64,000 nucleotides of DNA from Pseudomonas sp. KK4 (GCF_001984065.1 NZ_LYVP01000023.1:1-64000); one strand, 5' to 3'; counted from the first letter of the stretch, positions 16,369 through 25,350 are shown. The notes: generated from the sequence alone by a model not told the origin. Program-made: numbers and translations.

Positions 16369-17184
16369 ATGCCGGAGCGCATCTTTTCCCTGGCCAGCCT
16401 GACAGTACTGGAGCTGTCACCACCCGACATGGTCGAGGTCGCGGCACGGGCCGGCTACAGCCATATCGGGTTGCGCCTGGTGCCGGCAACGCCGGAAGAA
16501 CATCACTTCGCCTTGGTGGCCGACAACGACTTACGCCGAAGGACGCTGGCGCGCCTGCGGGACACCGGTATCGGTGTGCTGGATGTGGAAATACTTCGGC
16601 TGAAACCGGACACCGTCGTGGCCGAATTCGAACCAATCCTGGCGGTCGGTGCCGAATTCGGTGCCAGCGAATTGCTGGTGGCCGGCAACGATCCGGACGA
16701 GCAGCGAATGACCGAACATTTTGCCGAACTGTGTGATCTGGCGGCGTCTTATGGGCTGCATCCGCATCTGGAGTTCATGCCCTGGACCGATGCGCGCGAT
16801 CTTGCACAAGCGGTGCGCGTGGTCGAAGGCGCGGGGCGCGAAAACGGTGCGGTGCTGGTGGATGCGTTTCACTTCGACCGTTCCGGTTCACGGCTGCAAG
16901 ACCTCGCCAGGGTTACGCCTTCGCGGTTACGGTATGCGCAGTTGTGTGACGTCGCGGGGCCGAGGCCCACGGACATGGCCGAGATTTTGCGTCAGGCGCG
17001 CAGCGAGCGACGTTTTCCCGGGGAGGGTGATGGCGATTTGTCGGGGTTGTTGCGTTGTTTGCCGGCTAACATTCCATTGAGCCTGGAGATTCCCACGGTC
17101 CATCTGCTGGAACGGGGCGTGACTGGGCTGGAGCGGGCGCGGATGGCGTTGGACAAGACCCGGGATGTGTTGGCGCGGATATGA
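16369..17184 (+). CDS. sugar phosphate isomerase/epimerase-like TIM-barrel protein
   Basis: 271 residues of the AP endonuclease 2/xylose isomerase-like fold. Probable metal ligands are in HLEFMPWTD (Glu), LVDAFHFDRSG (Asp/His), QLCDVAG and SLEIPT (Glu) near the end, in the usual order. It resembles the N-terminal domain of QuiC in fold but has no close motif identity. The reaction is unknown; isomerase, epimerase and dehydratase are all possible. The start ATG 16369 begins MPERIFSLASLT. It is followed after 36 nt by an EamA permease and is probably controlled by the adjacent IclR protein. Confidence 0.82.
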   Translation: MPERIFSLASLTVLELSPPDMVEVAARAGYSHIGLRLVPATPEEHHFALVADNDLRRRTLARLRDTGIGVLDVEILRLKPDTVVAEFEPILAVGAEFGASELLVAGNDPDEQRMTEHFAELCDLAASYGLHPHLEFMPWTDARDLAQAVRVVEGAGRENGAVLVDAFHFDRSGSRLQDLARVTPSRLRYAQLCDVAGPRPTDMAEILRQARSERRFPGEGDGDLSGLLRCLPANIPLSLEIPTVHLLERGVTGLERARMALDKTRDVLARI

Positions 17185-17220
17185 AGCTTTTTTGATTTCG
17201 ATGTAAACAAAGGAAAACCA

Positions 17221-18099
17221 ATGACTGTCAGCACCCCGCTTTCCGGCGTCAATCAGCCCTTCAAAGGGATTCTGCTGATCGTTTGTGCAACCTTCCTGTT
17301 TTCCAGCCATGACGCGTTATCGAAATACCTGTCTGGCTTTTATCCGATCGTCATGGTGGTGTGGGCGCGGTATGTGGTTCACACCCTGTTGATGGCCGGG
17401 ATTTTTCTGCCGCAATCCGGGCTGCGGGTGTTGCGCACCAAGCGACCGATGCTGCAGTTGATCCGCGCCCTGTGCCTGCTGGGTACCAGCCTGTTTTTCA
17501 CCACGGGGCTGATGTACATCCCGTTGGCCGAAGCCACCTCGGTCAACTTCCTGGCACCGGTGCTGGTCACCGCGCTGTCGGTACCGCTGCTCAAGGAGCG
17601 GGTGACGCGCGGCCAATGGCTGGCGGTGATCTTCGGCTTCAGTGGGGTGCTGATCATTGTCCATCCCGGTGGTGAACTGTTCACCCCGGCGGTGCTGCTG
17701 CCGTTCTGCTCGGCGCTGTTTTTCTGCTTCTATCAGTTGCTGACGCGCAAGCTCAGCGAGATCGACAGCCCGACCACCAGTAACTTCTTCGCCGGGCTGT
17801 GCAACACCCTGGTGATGAGTGCGCTGGTGCCGTTCTTCTGGCAGGTGCCGACCTTGGTGCACGGGGCGATGATGCTGGCGCTGGGGGCCTGCGGGATGAC
17901 CGCGCACCTGTTCCTGACCCAGGCCTTCCGCCATGCCGCACCGGCCCTGCTGGCGCCGTTCAGTTATTGCCAGATCGTGTTTGCCGGGCTGCTGGGCTGG
18001 TTGCTGTTTTCCCACACGCCGACCCTGACCACGGTGATCGGGATTGCCGTGATCTGCTGCAGTGGGTTGGCGGCGGCCTGGCAGCAGAGCCGCAAATAA
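17221..18099 (+). CDS. EamA-family (DMT superfamily) permease
   Basis: 292 residues with ten predicted helices in two EamA repeats (about 14-145 and 155-288). PMLQLIRALCLLGTSLFFTTGLMYIPLAEAT marks the end of the first repeat. The start ATG 17221 follows AAAGGAAAACC. It lies 36 nt behind the TIM-barrel gene, so it is probably the transporter of the IclR cluster, importing the substrate or exporting an intermediate. The substrate is unknown. Confidence 0.85.
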   Translation: MTVSTPLSGVNQPFKGILLIVCATFLFSSHDALSKYLSGFYPIVMVVWARYVVHTLLMAGIFLPQSGLRVLRTKRPMLQLIRALCLLGTSLFFTTGLMYIPLAEATSVNFLAPVLVTALSVPLLKERVTRGQWLAVIFGFSGVLIIVHPGGELFTPAVLLPFCSALFFCFYQLLTRKLSEIDSPTTSNFFAGLCNTLVMSALVPFFWQVPTLVHGAMMLALGACGMTAHLFLTQAFRHAAPALLAPFSYCQIVFAGLLGWLLFSHTPTLTTVIGIAVICCSGLAAAWQQSRK

Positions 18100-18118
18100 C
18101 AAGATCACCGGAAACGAT

Positions 18119-18208
18119 TGTGGGAGCGGGCTTGCTCGCGAAGGCGGTGTATCAGACAACATCAATGTTGAATGAAAGTCCGCTTTCGCGAGCAAGCCCG
18201 CTCCCACA
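18119..18208. repeat. REPIN
   Basis: A standard inverted doublet between convergent EamA (+) and MFS (-) genes. The loop reads ACAACATCAATGTTGAATG, the reverse complement of the loop found in the copy at 1331, so the core is inverted as a unit. Confidence 0.9.
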
Positions 18209-18230
18209 GGGGGGGGTAGTGCGTTGAACG

Positions 18231-19568
18231 TTACTCGGTAACCGTCGGAATCTTGCGCGGTGCCATGAAGTACATCCAGATCAGCGCGATGAAGTACATC
18301 GCCGGGATCAGGGTGAACAGCACGGTGTAGTTGTTGTTGGTGGCGGTCAGGATATGGCCCACCAACTGGGTCATGAACATCCCGCCGATCGCCGCACACA
18401 TGCCGCCAAAACCGAACACCGTGCTCATCATGTGCTTGGGCGTGTAGTCCATCACCAGGCTCCAGATGTTGGCGGTCCAGGCCTGGTGCGCGCCGATGGC
18501 CAGGGAAATTGCAAACACCGCCACCCACAGGCTGCTGGAGCCGGCCGCCATGATCACGCCGACGATGCAGCAGGCGAACAGGAACATCGACAGCAGTCGC
18601 GCCTTGATCGGGTTGACACCGCGGCCGATCAGGAACGAAGACAGAATCCCGCCGCCGACACTGCCGAAGTCGGCGGTCAGGTAGATGATGATCAGCGGAA
18701 TGCCCATCTGGGTCACGTTGATGCCCAGGTTGTATTGCTGATTGAGGAACGGTGGCAGCCAGTACAGATAGAACCAGAACACCGGCGCGGTCATCGAGTA
18801 GGCCAGGGCGAAAGCCCAGGTGCCACGCATGCGCAGGATTCGCGAGAAGGGCACGCGGGTCTGTTCCGGCTCCACTTCGTTCTGGATGTACTCCAGTTCC
18901 GACTGTTTGACCCGTGGGTGATCTTCCGGGTTGAAGTATTTCAGGCCCCAGCAGATCAGCCAGATACCGCCCAGTGCCGACATGCACAGGAACGCCGCCT
19001 GCCAGCCCCAGGCATGGAGGATCAGCGGCAGCAACATCGGCGTGAACATCGCGCCGACGTTGGTCCCGGCATTGAAGATGCCGGTGGCCACGGCACGCTC
19101 GCCGGCGGGGAACCACAGGCGCGTGGTCTTCACGCAGGCCGGGTAGTTGGCGGCTTCGGTCAGGCCGAGAATGAAACGGCAGACCATGAAGCCGACCGCC
19201 GAAGTGGCCAGGCCATGGGCACCGGTGGCCAGGCTCCAGAGCAGCACCGCGCAGAAGAACACGCGCTTGACGCCGACCCGGTCGATCAAGCGGCCCTGCA
19301 GCACGAAACCGATGGCGTAGCCGACCTGGAACCAGAAGTTGATGTTGGCGTAATCCATCGCCGTCCAGCTCATTTCCTTGGCCAGGATGGGCTGCATGAC
19401 GCCCAGGGCGGCGCGGTCGATGTAGTTCAGGGTGGTGGCGAAAAACACTAGCGCCAGCATGCCCCAACGGGTTTTGCCGACGGCCATGGCGCCGCGGATT
19501 TTGTCGCCGATACCGCCGTTGGCGGCACTCATGGCCGGAGCCATGCGAGAGCTTTGAGAAGGAGTCAT
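18231..19568 (-). CDS. MFS permease, anion:cation symporter (ACS) family, probable quinate/shikimate uptake
   Basis: 445 residues with 12 predicted helices. After TM1 (WGMLALVFFATTLNYIDRAAL) it has the ACS-type GRLIDRVGVKR loop between TM2 and TM3 and RFILGLTEAANYPACVKTTR around TM4. This family imports hexuronates, phthalate, quinate and related organic anions. The gene is divergent from quiC with a 315-nt gap that holds a putative operator shared with aroQ, so quinate or shikimate is the most likely substrate. That assignment is inferred from context only. Confidence 0.85.
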   Translation of the reverse strand: MTPSQSSRMAPAMSAANGGIGDKIRGAMAVGKTRWGMLALVFFATTLNYIDRAALGVMQPILAKEMSWTAMDYANINFWFQVGYAIGFVLQGRLIDRVGVKRVFFCAVLLWSLATGAHGLATSAVGFMVCRFILGLTEAANYPACVKTTRLWFPAGERAVATGIFNAGTNVGAMFTPMLLPLILHAWGWQAAFLCMSALGGIWLICWGLKYFNPEDHPRVKQSELEYIQNEVEPEQTRVPFSRILRMRGTWAFALAYSMTAPVFWFYLYWLPPFLNQQYNLGINVTQMGIPLIIIYLTADFGSVGGGILSSFLIGRGVNPIKARLLSMFLFACCIVGVIMAAGSSSLWVAVFAISLAIGAHQAWTANIWSLVMDYTPKHMMSTVFGFGGMCAAIGGMFMTQLVGHILTATNNNYTVLFTLIPAMYFIALIWMYFMAPRKIPTVTE

Positions 19569-19718
19569 GTAGGCACCCGATTGTTTTTATTTGGTGTGCT
19601 GCGTCGTTGGTGACCGAGACCGGCAGTTCACGACCGGACCCAATGTGATGTTGATGTTGCGCAGTGAACAAAAAATCGTCAATTCGCCAAGGGGCATTTT
19701 GTTCGATAATCGCACGGA

Positions 19719-19738
19719 AAACTAACTGGGTAGTACAC
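19719..19738. promoter_or_regulatory. putative operator shared by quiC/MFS and aroQ
   Basis: AAACTAACTGGGTAGTACAC matches the reverse complement of 23986-24005 (AAACTAACTAGCTAGTACAA) at 17 of 20 positions. It lies in the divergent gap between the MFS permease and quiC. The shared sequence in the control regions of three genes of one pathway suggests a binding site for the local TetR regulator. Confidence 0.6.
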
Positions 19739-19883
19739 TTTAATTTGCTGTGTTGGATTGTGAAGCGAATAATTCACTTCATGAAAATGCGATCCCTGTC
19801 GCCGTTGGCCAAGCCTGCGGCGACACACAGTGAAAGCGTGCAGTGCCTCTAACAAAATTGCCTCCACCACCGGGAGTCGAAAC

Positions 19884-21785
19884 ATGCAGCGTTCCATTGC
19901 CACCGTATCCTTGAGCGGTACCCTGCCGGAAAAACTCGAAGCCATTGCCGCCGCCGGTTTCGACGGCGTGGAGATCTTCGAGAACGACCTTCTGTACTAC
20001 GACGGCAGTCCCCGGGAAATCAAACAGATGTGCGCCGATCTCGGGATCGCCATCACTCTGTTCCAACCGTTCCGGGATTTCGAAGGTTGCCGCCGTGACC
20101 GCTTGTCGCGCAATCTGGAGCGAGCCGAACGCAAGTTCGACCTGATGCAGGAGCTGGGCACGGACCTGGTGCTGGTGTGCAGCAACGCCTCGGCCGACTC
20201 CCTCGGTGATGAACACATTCTAGTCGACGACCTGCGCCTGCTGGCCGAACGTGCGGGTGCGCGTGGTTTGCGCATCGGTTACGAAGCGCTGGCCTGGGGC
20301 CGCCATGTGAACACCTGGCAGCAGGTCTGGAACATCGTCCGCCAGGCCGATCATCCGAGCCTGGGTGTGTTGCTCGACAGCTTTCATACCCTGTCGCTCA
20401 AGGGCGATCCGAGCGCGATCGCCGAGATTCCCGGCGACAAGATCTTTTTCGTGCAAATGGCCGATGCGCCGATCCTGGCCATGGACGTGCTGGAGTGGAG
20501 CCGGCATTTCCGCTGCTTCCCGGGCCAGGGCGAGTTCGATCTGCCGGGCTTCCTGGCGCCGATCATCAAGAGTGGCTACACCGGGCCGCTGTCGCTGGAG
20601 ATCTTCAACGACGGCTTCCGCGCCGCGCCGCCACGGGCCAATGCCGCCGACGGTCTGCGTTCGTTGCTGTACCTAGAAGAGAAGACCCGCGAGCGCCTGG
20701 CCCGGGAAGCCGCGCCTGCGGCCAAGTCCGAGATCCTGTTCGAAACGCCCAAGGCCAGCGAATACAACGGCATCGAGTTTCTCGAATTCGCCGTGGACGA
20801 AAGCCTCGGCGCCAAGCTGTCCAACTGGCTGGAGCGCCTGGGTTTCGTCAAGGCCGGCCAGCATCGTTCCAAGAGCGTCAGCCTGCTGCGCCAGGGCGAT
20901 ATCAACCTGATCCTCAACTCCGAGCCGTATTCGTTCGCCCACAGTTTTTTCGAAGCCCACGGCCCATCGCTGTGCGCCACGGCCGTGCGGGTCAAGGACA
21001 GTGCCAGCGCCCTGGCCCGCGCCGTGGCCTACAAAGGCCAACCCTATCGCGGACTGGTCGGCCCCAACGAACTGGAGCTCGCCGCCGTGCGCGCGCCGGA
21101 TGGCAGCCTGATCTACCTGGTGGATCAGGAGGCCGACGTCTATGGCACCGACTTCAACCTGCTGCCAGGCGCGGTGAGCAGCGGCGGCCTCAAGCGCATC
21201 GACCACATGGCCATGGCGCTGCCCGCCGACAGCCTCGACAGTTGGGTGCTGTTCTACAAGAGCCTGCTGGATTTCGAGGCCGATGACGAAGTGGTCTTGC
21301 CTGATCCCTACGGTCTGGTGAAAAGCCGCGCACTGCGCAGCCGCGACAGTTCGATTCGCCTGCCGCTGAACATTTCCGAGAACCGCAACACCGCGATCTC
21401 ACACGCGCTGTCGAGTTATCGCGGTTCCGGTGTGCATCACATCGCGTTCGATTGCGACGACATCTTTGCCCAGGTCAGCCGGGCGAAGGAGGCGGGCGTT
21501 CCGCTGCTGGACATTCCGCTCAACTACTACGATGACCTGGCGGCGCGCTTCGATTTCGACGATGAATTCCTCAGCGAACTGGCCTATTACAACGTGCTGT
21601 ATGACCGCGATGCCCAGGGCGGTGAGCTGTTCCACGTGTACACCGAACCGTTCGAAGGTCGGTTCTTCTTCGAGATCATCCAACGCAAGAACGGTTATGC
21701 CGGCTATGGCGCGGCCAACGTGGCGGTGCGACTGGCGGCCATGGCCAAGTCCCGAAGCGGCGCCGTCCGTCAGGCAAAGTTGTAG
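19884..21785 (+). CDS. quiC: 3-dehydroshikimate dehydratase with C-terminal HPPD-like domain (QuiC)
   Basis: 633 residues from ATG 19884 (MQRSIATVSLSGTLPEKLEA), preceded by CGGGAG. Residues 1 to about 285 form a TIM barrel (DGVEIFENDLLYY, GYEALAWGRHVNTW, VLLDSFHTLS, LSLEIFNDGFR) that converts dehydroshikimate to protocatechuate. Residues from about 300 form a VOC/4-hydroxyphenylpyruvate dioxygenase-like domain whose metal triad appears intact (His in KRIDHMAM, His in VHHIAFDC, Glu in FFFEIIQRK). This fusion is the known bacterial QuiC/AsbF-plus-HPPD-like architecture. It is the central enzyme of the quinate/shikimate route into the beta-ketoadipate pathway. Confidence 0.93.
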   Translation: MQRSIATVSLSGTLPEKLEAIAAAGFDGVEIFENDLLYYDGSPREIKQMCADLGIAITLFQPFRDFEGCRRDRLSRNLERAERKFDLMQELGTDLVLVCSNASADSLGDEHILVDDLRLLAERAGARGLRIGYEALAWGRHVNTWQQVWNIVRQADHPSLGVLLDSFHTLSLKGDPSAIAEIPGDKIFFVQMADAPILAMDVLEWSRHFRCFPGQGEFDLPGFLAPIIKSGYTGPLSLEIFNDGFRAAPPRANAADGLRSLLYLEEKTRERLAREAAPAAKSEILFETPKASEYNGIEFLEFAVDESLGAKLSNWLERLGFVKAGQHRSKSVSLLRQGDINLILNSEPYSFAHSFFEAHGPSLCATAVRVKDSASALARAVAYKGQPYRGLVGPNELELAAVRAPDGSLIYLVDQEADVYGTDFNLLPGAVSSGGLKRIDHMAMALPADSLDSWVLFYKSLLDFEADDEVVLPDPYGLVKSRALRSRDSSIRLPLNISENRNTAISHALSSYRGSGVHHIAFDCDDIFAQVSRAKEAGVPLLDIPLNYYDDLAARFDFDDEFLSELAYYNVLYDRDAQGGELFHVYTEPFEGRFFFEIIQRKNGYAGYGAANVAVRLAAMAKSRSGAVRQAKL

Positions 21786-21887
21786 GAAAATAGTAATCAG
21801 CTCGACAAACCGTAGCCGCACGGCTTCCTTCAGTGTGCGGCGCGGCTCATAATCGCCAGCCTGTGCAGTGATGGCCGTGAGCCCGCA

Positions 21888-22565
21888 ATGACAATGACTT
21901 CAGACTTCCCCGCAGCGCCCGACCAGCCACTTGCCGAACCACGCAAGAGTCGCAAGAACAACCCGGAAAAAACCCGCGAGAATATTCTGCAGGAGGCGAT
22001 CGTCGAGTTCGTCCAGCAGGGGCTGTCCGGCGCCCGCGTCGACGCCATCGCCGAGCGCATCCACACCTCCAAGCGCATGATCTATTACTACTTCGGCAGT
22101 AAGGAGCAGCTCTACGTCGAGGTGCTGGAAAAGCTCTACGGCGATATCCGCAACACCGAGAACCGCTTGCACCTGGCCGAACTGGCGCCGGTGGAAGCGA
22201 TTCGGCGCCTGGTGGAATTCACCTTCGATCACCATGACCGCAACGTCGATTTTGTGCGAATCGTGAGCATCGAGAACATTCACAACGCCGAGTACGTGAA
22301 GCACTCCGATACCATCAAGGCGATGAACAACACCATCCTTGATTCACTGGGCGAGATCCTGCGCCGCGGCGTCGAGGAGGGCGTGTTCCGCCCGGGCCTC
22401 GATCCACTGGATGTGCATTTGCTGATCAGTTCGTTCTGTTTCTATCGGGTGTCGAACCGCCACACCTTTGGTGCGCTGTTCCAGATCGACCTGCCGGACG
22501 AGAGCATCAAGCAGCGTCATCGGCAGATGATTTGCGAGTCGGTGTTGCGGTATTTGCAGGCTTGA
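21888..22565 (+). CDS. TetR-family transcriptional regulator, probable repressor of the quinate genes
   Basis: 225 residues. The HTH (about 25-75) reads TRENILQEAIVEFVQQGLSGARVDAIAERIHTSKRMIYYYFGSKEQL across the region, the usual TetR signature. The helical effector domain follows, including the TetR_C-type VRIVSIENIHNAEYV. A second ATG lies two codons in (21894). It follows quiC by 102 nt on the same strand and is convergent with aroE. Its position inside the locus makes it the best candidate to bind the repeated sites at 19719 and 23986. Confidence 0.9.
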   Translation: MTMTSDFPAAPDQPLAEPRKSRKNNPEKTRENILQEAIVEFVQQGLSGARVDAIAERIHTSKRMIYYYFGSKEQLYVEVLEKLYGDIRNTENRLHLAELAPVEAIRRLVEFTFDHHDRNVDFVRIVSIENIHNAEYVKHSDTIKAMNNTILDSLGEILRRGVEEGVFRPGLDPLDVHLLISSFCFYRVSNRHTFGALFQIDLPDESIKQRHRQMICESVLRYLQA

Positions 22566-22567
22566 CC

Positions 22568-22610
22568 TGTGGCGACGGGGATTGATCCCCGATGGGCTGC
22601 GAAGCAGCCC
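22568..22610. repeat. second REP class, double hairpin between convergent genes
   Basis: TGTGGCGACGGGG opens an element with two adjacent hairpins, GGGGATTGATCCCC (22577-22590) and GGGCTGCGAAGCAGCCC (22594-22610). It differs from the common REP arm in this window and resembles another pseudomonad REP group. It lies between the TetR stop and the aroE stop and could terminate both transcripts. Confidence 0.7.
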
Positions 22611-22624
22611 CCTTCCATTTTCGC

Positions 22625-23479
22625 TTAATCATTCATGCCCTGAAAATGCGCCAGCATCCGCTGCGCATCCGGCACCACGCCGCTGAACAATTCAAACGCC
22701 TTCACCGCCTGGAACACCGCCATGTTGCCGCCATCGAGCGTGCGGCAACCCAAGGCGCGGGCATTGCGCAGCAGTTCGGTTTCCAGCGGGAAATACACGA
22801 TCTCCGCCACCCACAACTCGGCGCGCAACAGCTCGACCGGCACCGGCATCCCCGGCAGCTTTTTCATGCCCATCGGCGTGGTGTTCACCAGGCCGTCGGC
22901 CTCAACCATGGTTGCAGCCAGATCATGGCCGGCCACGGCGCGGCCCTTGCCGAAATGTTGATTGAGGTTGTCGGCCAGGCTCTGGGCGCGACTGATGTCC
23001 ACATCGAAAATGCTCAGTTGCTGAACGCCTTCGCTCAACAACGCGTGGGCCACCGCTGCACCAGCACCACCGGCACCCATCTGCACCACACGTTCCACGG
23101 CGACGCCCTTGAGCCCGCGACGAAAACCCTCGGCAAACCCCAGGCAATCGGTGTTGTGGCCGATGCGTTTGCCGTCCTTGAGCACCACCGTGTTGACCGC
23201 ACCGATGCCCCGCGCTTCCGGCGACAGTTCGTCCAGCAGTGGGATGATCGCTTGCTTGCACGGGAAGGTGATGTTCAGCCCGGTGAAGCTCATGCGTTCG
23301 GCGGCCGTCAGCAGGTCCGGCAGGGCATTGCTGTCCAGTTGCAGTTGATCGAGGTCGATCAGGCGATAGAGGTAGCGCAAACCCTGGGCATCGCCTTCAT
23401 GTTCGTGCAGCGCCGGAGTGCGTGAAGCCTGAATGCCGGCACCGATCAGTCCGGCCAAAACCGTTTGAGTGCGGCTCAC
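22625..23479 (-). CDS. aroE: shikimate (quinate) dehydrogenase, AroE/RifI-like catabolic paralogue
   Basis: 284 residues. The substrate-binding LNITFPCKQ (catalytic Lys), GAVNTVV and GHNTDCLGF motifs are present, and the Rossmann motif is [15 protein letters not shown] (about 131). The absence of an NADP-selecting Arg cluster cannot be judged safely by eye. In this context it probably oxidises shikimate, and perhaps quinate, for catabolism and is not the biosynthetic enzyme. The start overlaps the aroQ stop by four bases (ATGA), so the two are translationally coupled in an aroQ-aroE operon. Confidence 0.88.
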   Translation of the reverse strand: MSRTQTVLAGLIGAGIQASRTPALHEHEGDAQGLRYLYRLIDLDQLQLDSNALPDLLTAAERMSFTGLNITFPCKQAIIPLLDELSPEARGIGAVNTVVLKDGKRIGHNTDCLGFAEGFRRGLKGVAVERVVQMGAGGAGAAVAHALLSEGVQQLSIFDVDISRAQSLADNLNQHFGKGRAVAGHDLAATMVEADGLVNTTPMGMKKLPGMPVPVELLRAELWVAEIVYFPLETELLRNARALGCRTLDGGNMAVFQAVKAFELFSGVVPDAQRMLAHFQGMND

Positions 23480-23925
23480 GATGTTTTCCCCTGCAGGCGT
23501 TGGCTGAAGTGCTCCAGCGCCAGGCGATAGCCGTGGCTGCCGAACCCGGCCATCACGGCAGTGGCGATGGCGGAGACGAAGGAGTGATGGCGGAAAGGCT
23601 CGCGGGCGTGGACGTTGGACAGGTGCACTTCGATCACCGGCAATTCAGCGGCCACCAGCGCATCGCGGATCGCCACCGAGGTGTGGGTCCAGGCCGCGGG
23701 GTTGATCACGATCCCGGCGCAGCGGCCGCGTGCGGCGTGAATCCAGTCGATCAACTCGCCTTCGTGGTTGGTCTGGCGAAACTCGACCGTCAGGCCGAAC
23801 TCTTCGGCGGCCCGGCCGCACAAGTTTGAAATATCGGCCAGGGTCTCATGGCCGTAATTGGCCGGTTCGCGGGTGCCGAGCATGTTCAGATTCGGGCCGT
23901 TGAGCACCAGAATGATGGGGGACAT
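23476..23925 (-). CDS. aroQ: type II 3-dehydroquinate dehydratase
   Basis: 149 residues from ATG 23925 ([17 protein letters not shown]), the normal type II length. Recognisable parts are [13 protein letters not shown], the tyrosine loop (NYGHETL), [17 protein letters not shown] with the catalytic His, and [17 protein letters not shown]. It interconverts 3-dehydroquinate and 3-dehydroshikimate. Being in an operon with a shikimate dehydrogenase and near quiC, it is the catabolic copy. An operator-like sequence 60-80 nt upstream is shared with the quiC promoter region. Confidence 0.94.
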   Translation of the reverse strand: MSPIILVLNGPNLNMLGTREPANYGHETLADISNLCGRAAEEFGLTVEFRQTNHEGELIDWIHAARGRCAGIVINPAAWTHTSVAIRDALVAAELPVIEVHLSNVHAREPFRHHSFVSAIATAVMAGFGSHGYRLALEHFSQRLQGKTS

Positions 23926-23985
23926 CGGAGTTTCTCCACTTATTATTTTTGGCATTGGCTGAGGTTTCCAGCCTGTGGAGATAAA

Positions 23986-24005
23986 TTGTACTAGCTAGTT
24001 AGTTT
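23986..24005. promoter_or_regulatory. putative operator upstream of aroQ
   Basis: TTGTACTAGCTAGTTAGTTT contains the perfect palindrome ACTAGCTAGT (23990-23999). Its reverse complement matches the quiC/MFS site at 19719-19738 at 17 of 20 positions. It lies 61-80 nt upstream of the aroQ ATG, a fitting place for a repressor overlapping the promoter. Confidence 0.6.
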
Positions 24006-24064
24006 GGTCAATTGGAGCGACGGTTCTCTGGCTTAATGTGTGCGGTGATCGGACACTTTTGTGA

Positions 24065-24976
24065 TCAGCGGGGCAGATGCTCCACCAGAAAATCAATGAA
24101 CGCCCGCACCCTCAACGGCATGTGGCGACTCTGTGGATACAGCAAAGTGAACGGCCGCGAACGTCCGCCATAGGGCTTGAGCACTTCCACCAGCGAGCCG
24201 TCGGCCAGTTCTTTTTCGACGATGAAGCGATAGGTCTGGAACAGCCCCGCGCCGTTTTTCGCCAGGGTCACGCCCCCCAGGACATCGTCGGAACACACGA
24301 AATTGCCTTCGGCCAGAATCTCGCGCTCCACGCCGTTTTCATTGAACAGCCAGGCGATGCGCCGGCCGCTGCTGGGCAGTTCGTATTGTATGCATTCGTG
24401 CTGCTGCAGATCGTCGAGGGTTTGTGGGGTGCCAGCGTGCTTGAGGTAGTCGGGGCTGGCGATCATCACCAGCGCGGCATCTTCCAGTGGCCGGGCGATC
24501 AGCCCGGAGTCGGGAATCGCCCGCACGCGAATCGCCATGTCATAGCCTTCGCCGACGAAATCGATGTTGCGATTGCTGATGTGCGACTCGACTTTCACCG
24601 CCGGGAACCGCGCGCGAAAGGCCGGCATCAGTGGCAGGATCCGGTGGTGGGCATAGGTGGTCGGAATACTGATGCGCAGCGTGCCGGATGGCACTTGCTG
24701 CTGACCCATGACCTCGCGCTGGGCTTCCACCAGTTGCGCCAAGGCCTGACGGCATTCTTCGTAGTAGCGCCGGCCGCTGTCGGTCAACTTGACGCTGCGG
24801 GTGGTGCGCGCGAACAACCTCACGCCCAGGCGTTCTTCCATGCGCGACACCGAGCGACTCACCGCCGCCGGCGTAACCCCTGCCACCAGCGCTGCTGCGG
24901 TGAAACTGCCGGCTTCGGCGGCCAGGCAGAACAGCTCGATGCTGCCCAGTTGAAGATCGTCAAATTGTCGCTGCAT
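24065..24976 (-). CDS. LysR-family transcriptional regulator
   Basis: 303 residues. The N-terminal HTH (about 12-70) shows IELFCLAAEAGSFTAAA, GVTPAAVSRSVSRMEERLGVRLFARTTRSVKLTDSG across its length, and the substrate-binding domain follows (GTLRISIPTTYAHHRILP at about 98). The subgroup with HISNRNIDFVGEGYDMAIR is the CrgA/DmlR-like branch that often controls oxidoreductases. It is divergent from the tautomerase gene (116-nt gap), the usual LysR arrangement, so that gene is its likely target. Its link to the neighbouring quinate genes is uncertain. Confidence 0.9.
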   Translation of the reverse strand: MQRQFDDLQLGSIELFCLAAEAGSFTAAALVAGVTPAAVSRSVSRMEERLGVRLFARTTRSVKLTDSGRRYYEECRQALAQLVEAQREVMGQQQVPSGTLRISIPTTYAHHRILPLMPAFRARFPAVKVESHISNRNIDFVGEGYDMAIRVRAIPDSGLIARPLEDAALVMIASPDYLKHAGTPQTLDDLQQHECIQYELPSSGRRIAWLFNENGVEREILAEGNFVCSDDVLGGVTLAKNGAGLFQTYRFIVEKELADGSLVEVLKPYGGRSRPFTLLYPQSRHMPLRVRAFIDFLVEHLPR

Positions 24977-25092
24977 GATTGATTACACCAAGGATCAAAT
25001 GAAGTGTCGGATCACTATTTATCAGAAGCCCGCACGCGGATACAGTGATCCAGCGGTAAGCCTTCCTTAATCAGCCGAGCAGGAGACGCAGC

Positions 25093-25299
25093 ATGCCTTT
25101 CGTCAGCGTACGCATTACCCGCGACGGCGTTACCCGGGAACAGAAAGCCCAGGTCATCGCCGAAATCACCGAGACCCTGCAGCGCGTCCTCGGCAAGCCC
25201 CCGGAACTGACCCACATCGTGATCGAGGAAATCGACACCGATAACTGGGGGTACAAAGGCATTACCACCACGGAATATCGAAAGAATCTGCCGGGGTGA
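25093..25299 (+). CDS. 4-oxalocrotonate tautomerase-family protein
   Basis: 68 residues, the size of a single 4-OT unit. Pro follows the initiator Met (MPFVSVRITRDG), supplying the catalytic N-terminal proline after Met removal. Further conserved residues are in REQKAQVIAEITETLQRVLG and THIVIEEIDTDNWGYKG. The family catalyses keto-enol tautomerisation of small 2-oxoacids as hexamers. GCAGGAGA lies about 10 nt upstream of the ATG. It is divergent from a LysR gene and followed by a strong terminator. Confidence 0.9.
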   Translation: MPFVSVRITRDGVTREQKAQVIAEITETLQRVLGKPPELTHIVIEEIDTDNWGYKGITTTEYRKNLPG

Positions 25300-25312
25300 T
25301 TCGGTTGAGATG

Positions 25313-25350
25313 CAAAAAAGCCGTCATTGCGACGGCTTTTTTGTGGGCGT
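25313..25350. terminator. intrinsic terminator, left copy of a 38-bp direct repeat
   Basis: A6-GCCGTC-ATTGC-GACGGC-T6 forms a classic stem-loop with U tract on both strands, followed by GTGGGCGT. The whole 38 nt is repeated identically at 26390-26427. It terminates the tautomerase transcript. On the left the symmetry stops at C-A6, whereas the other copy extends to CCCAC-A6. Confidence 0.92.

Noticed and set aside
17317..19671. Open frame of 784 codons on the minus strand across the EamA gene and the MFS gene
   Set aside because: It is antisense to the EamA gene and out of frame with MFS. Composition is rich in Arg, His, Pro and Gly, as expected for a shadow of GC-rich coding sequence, and it has no domain.
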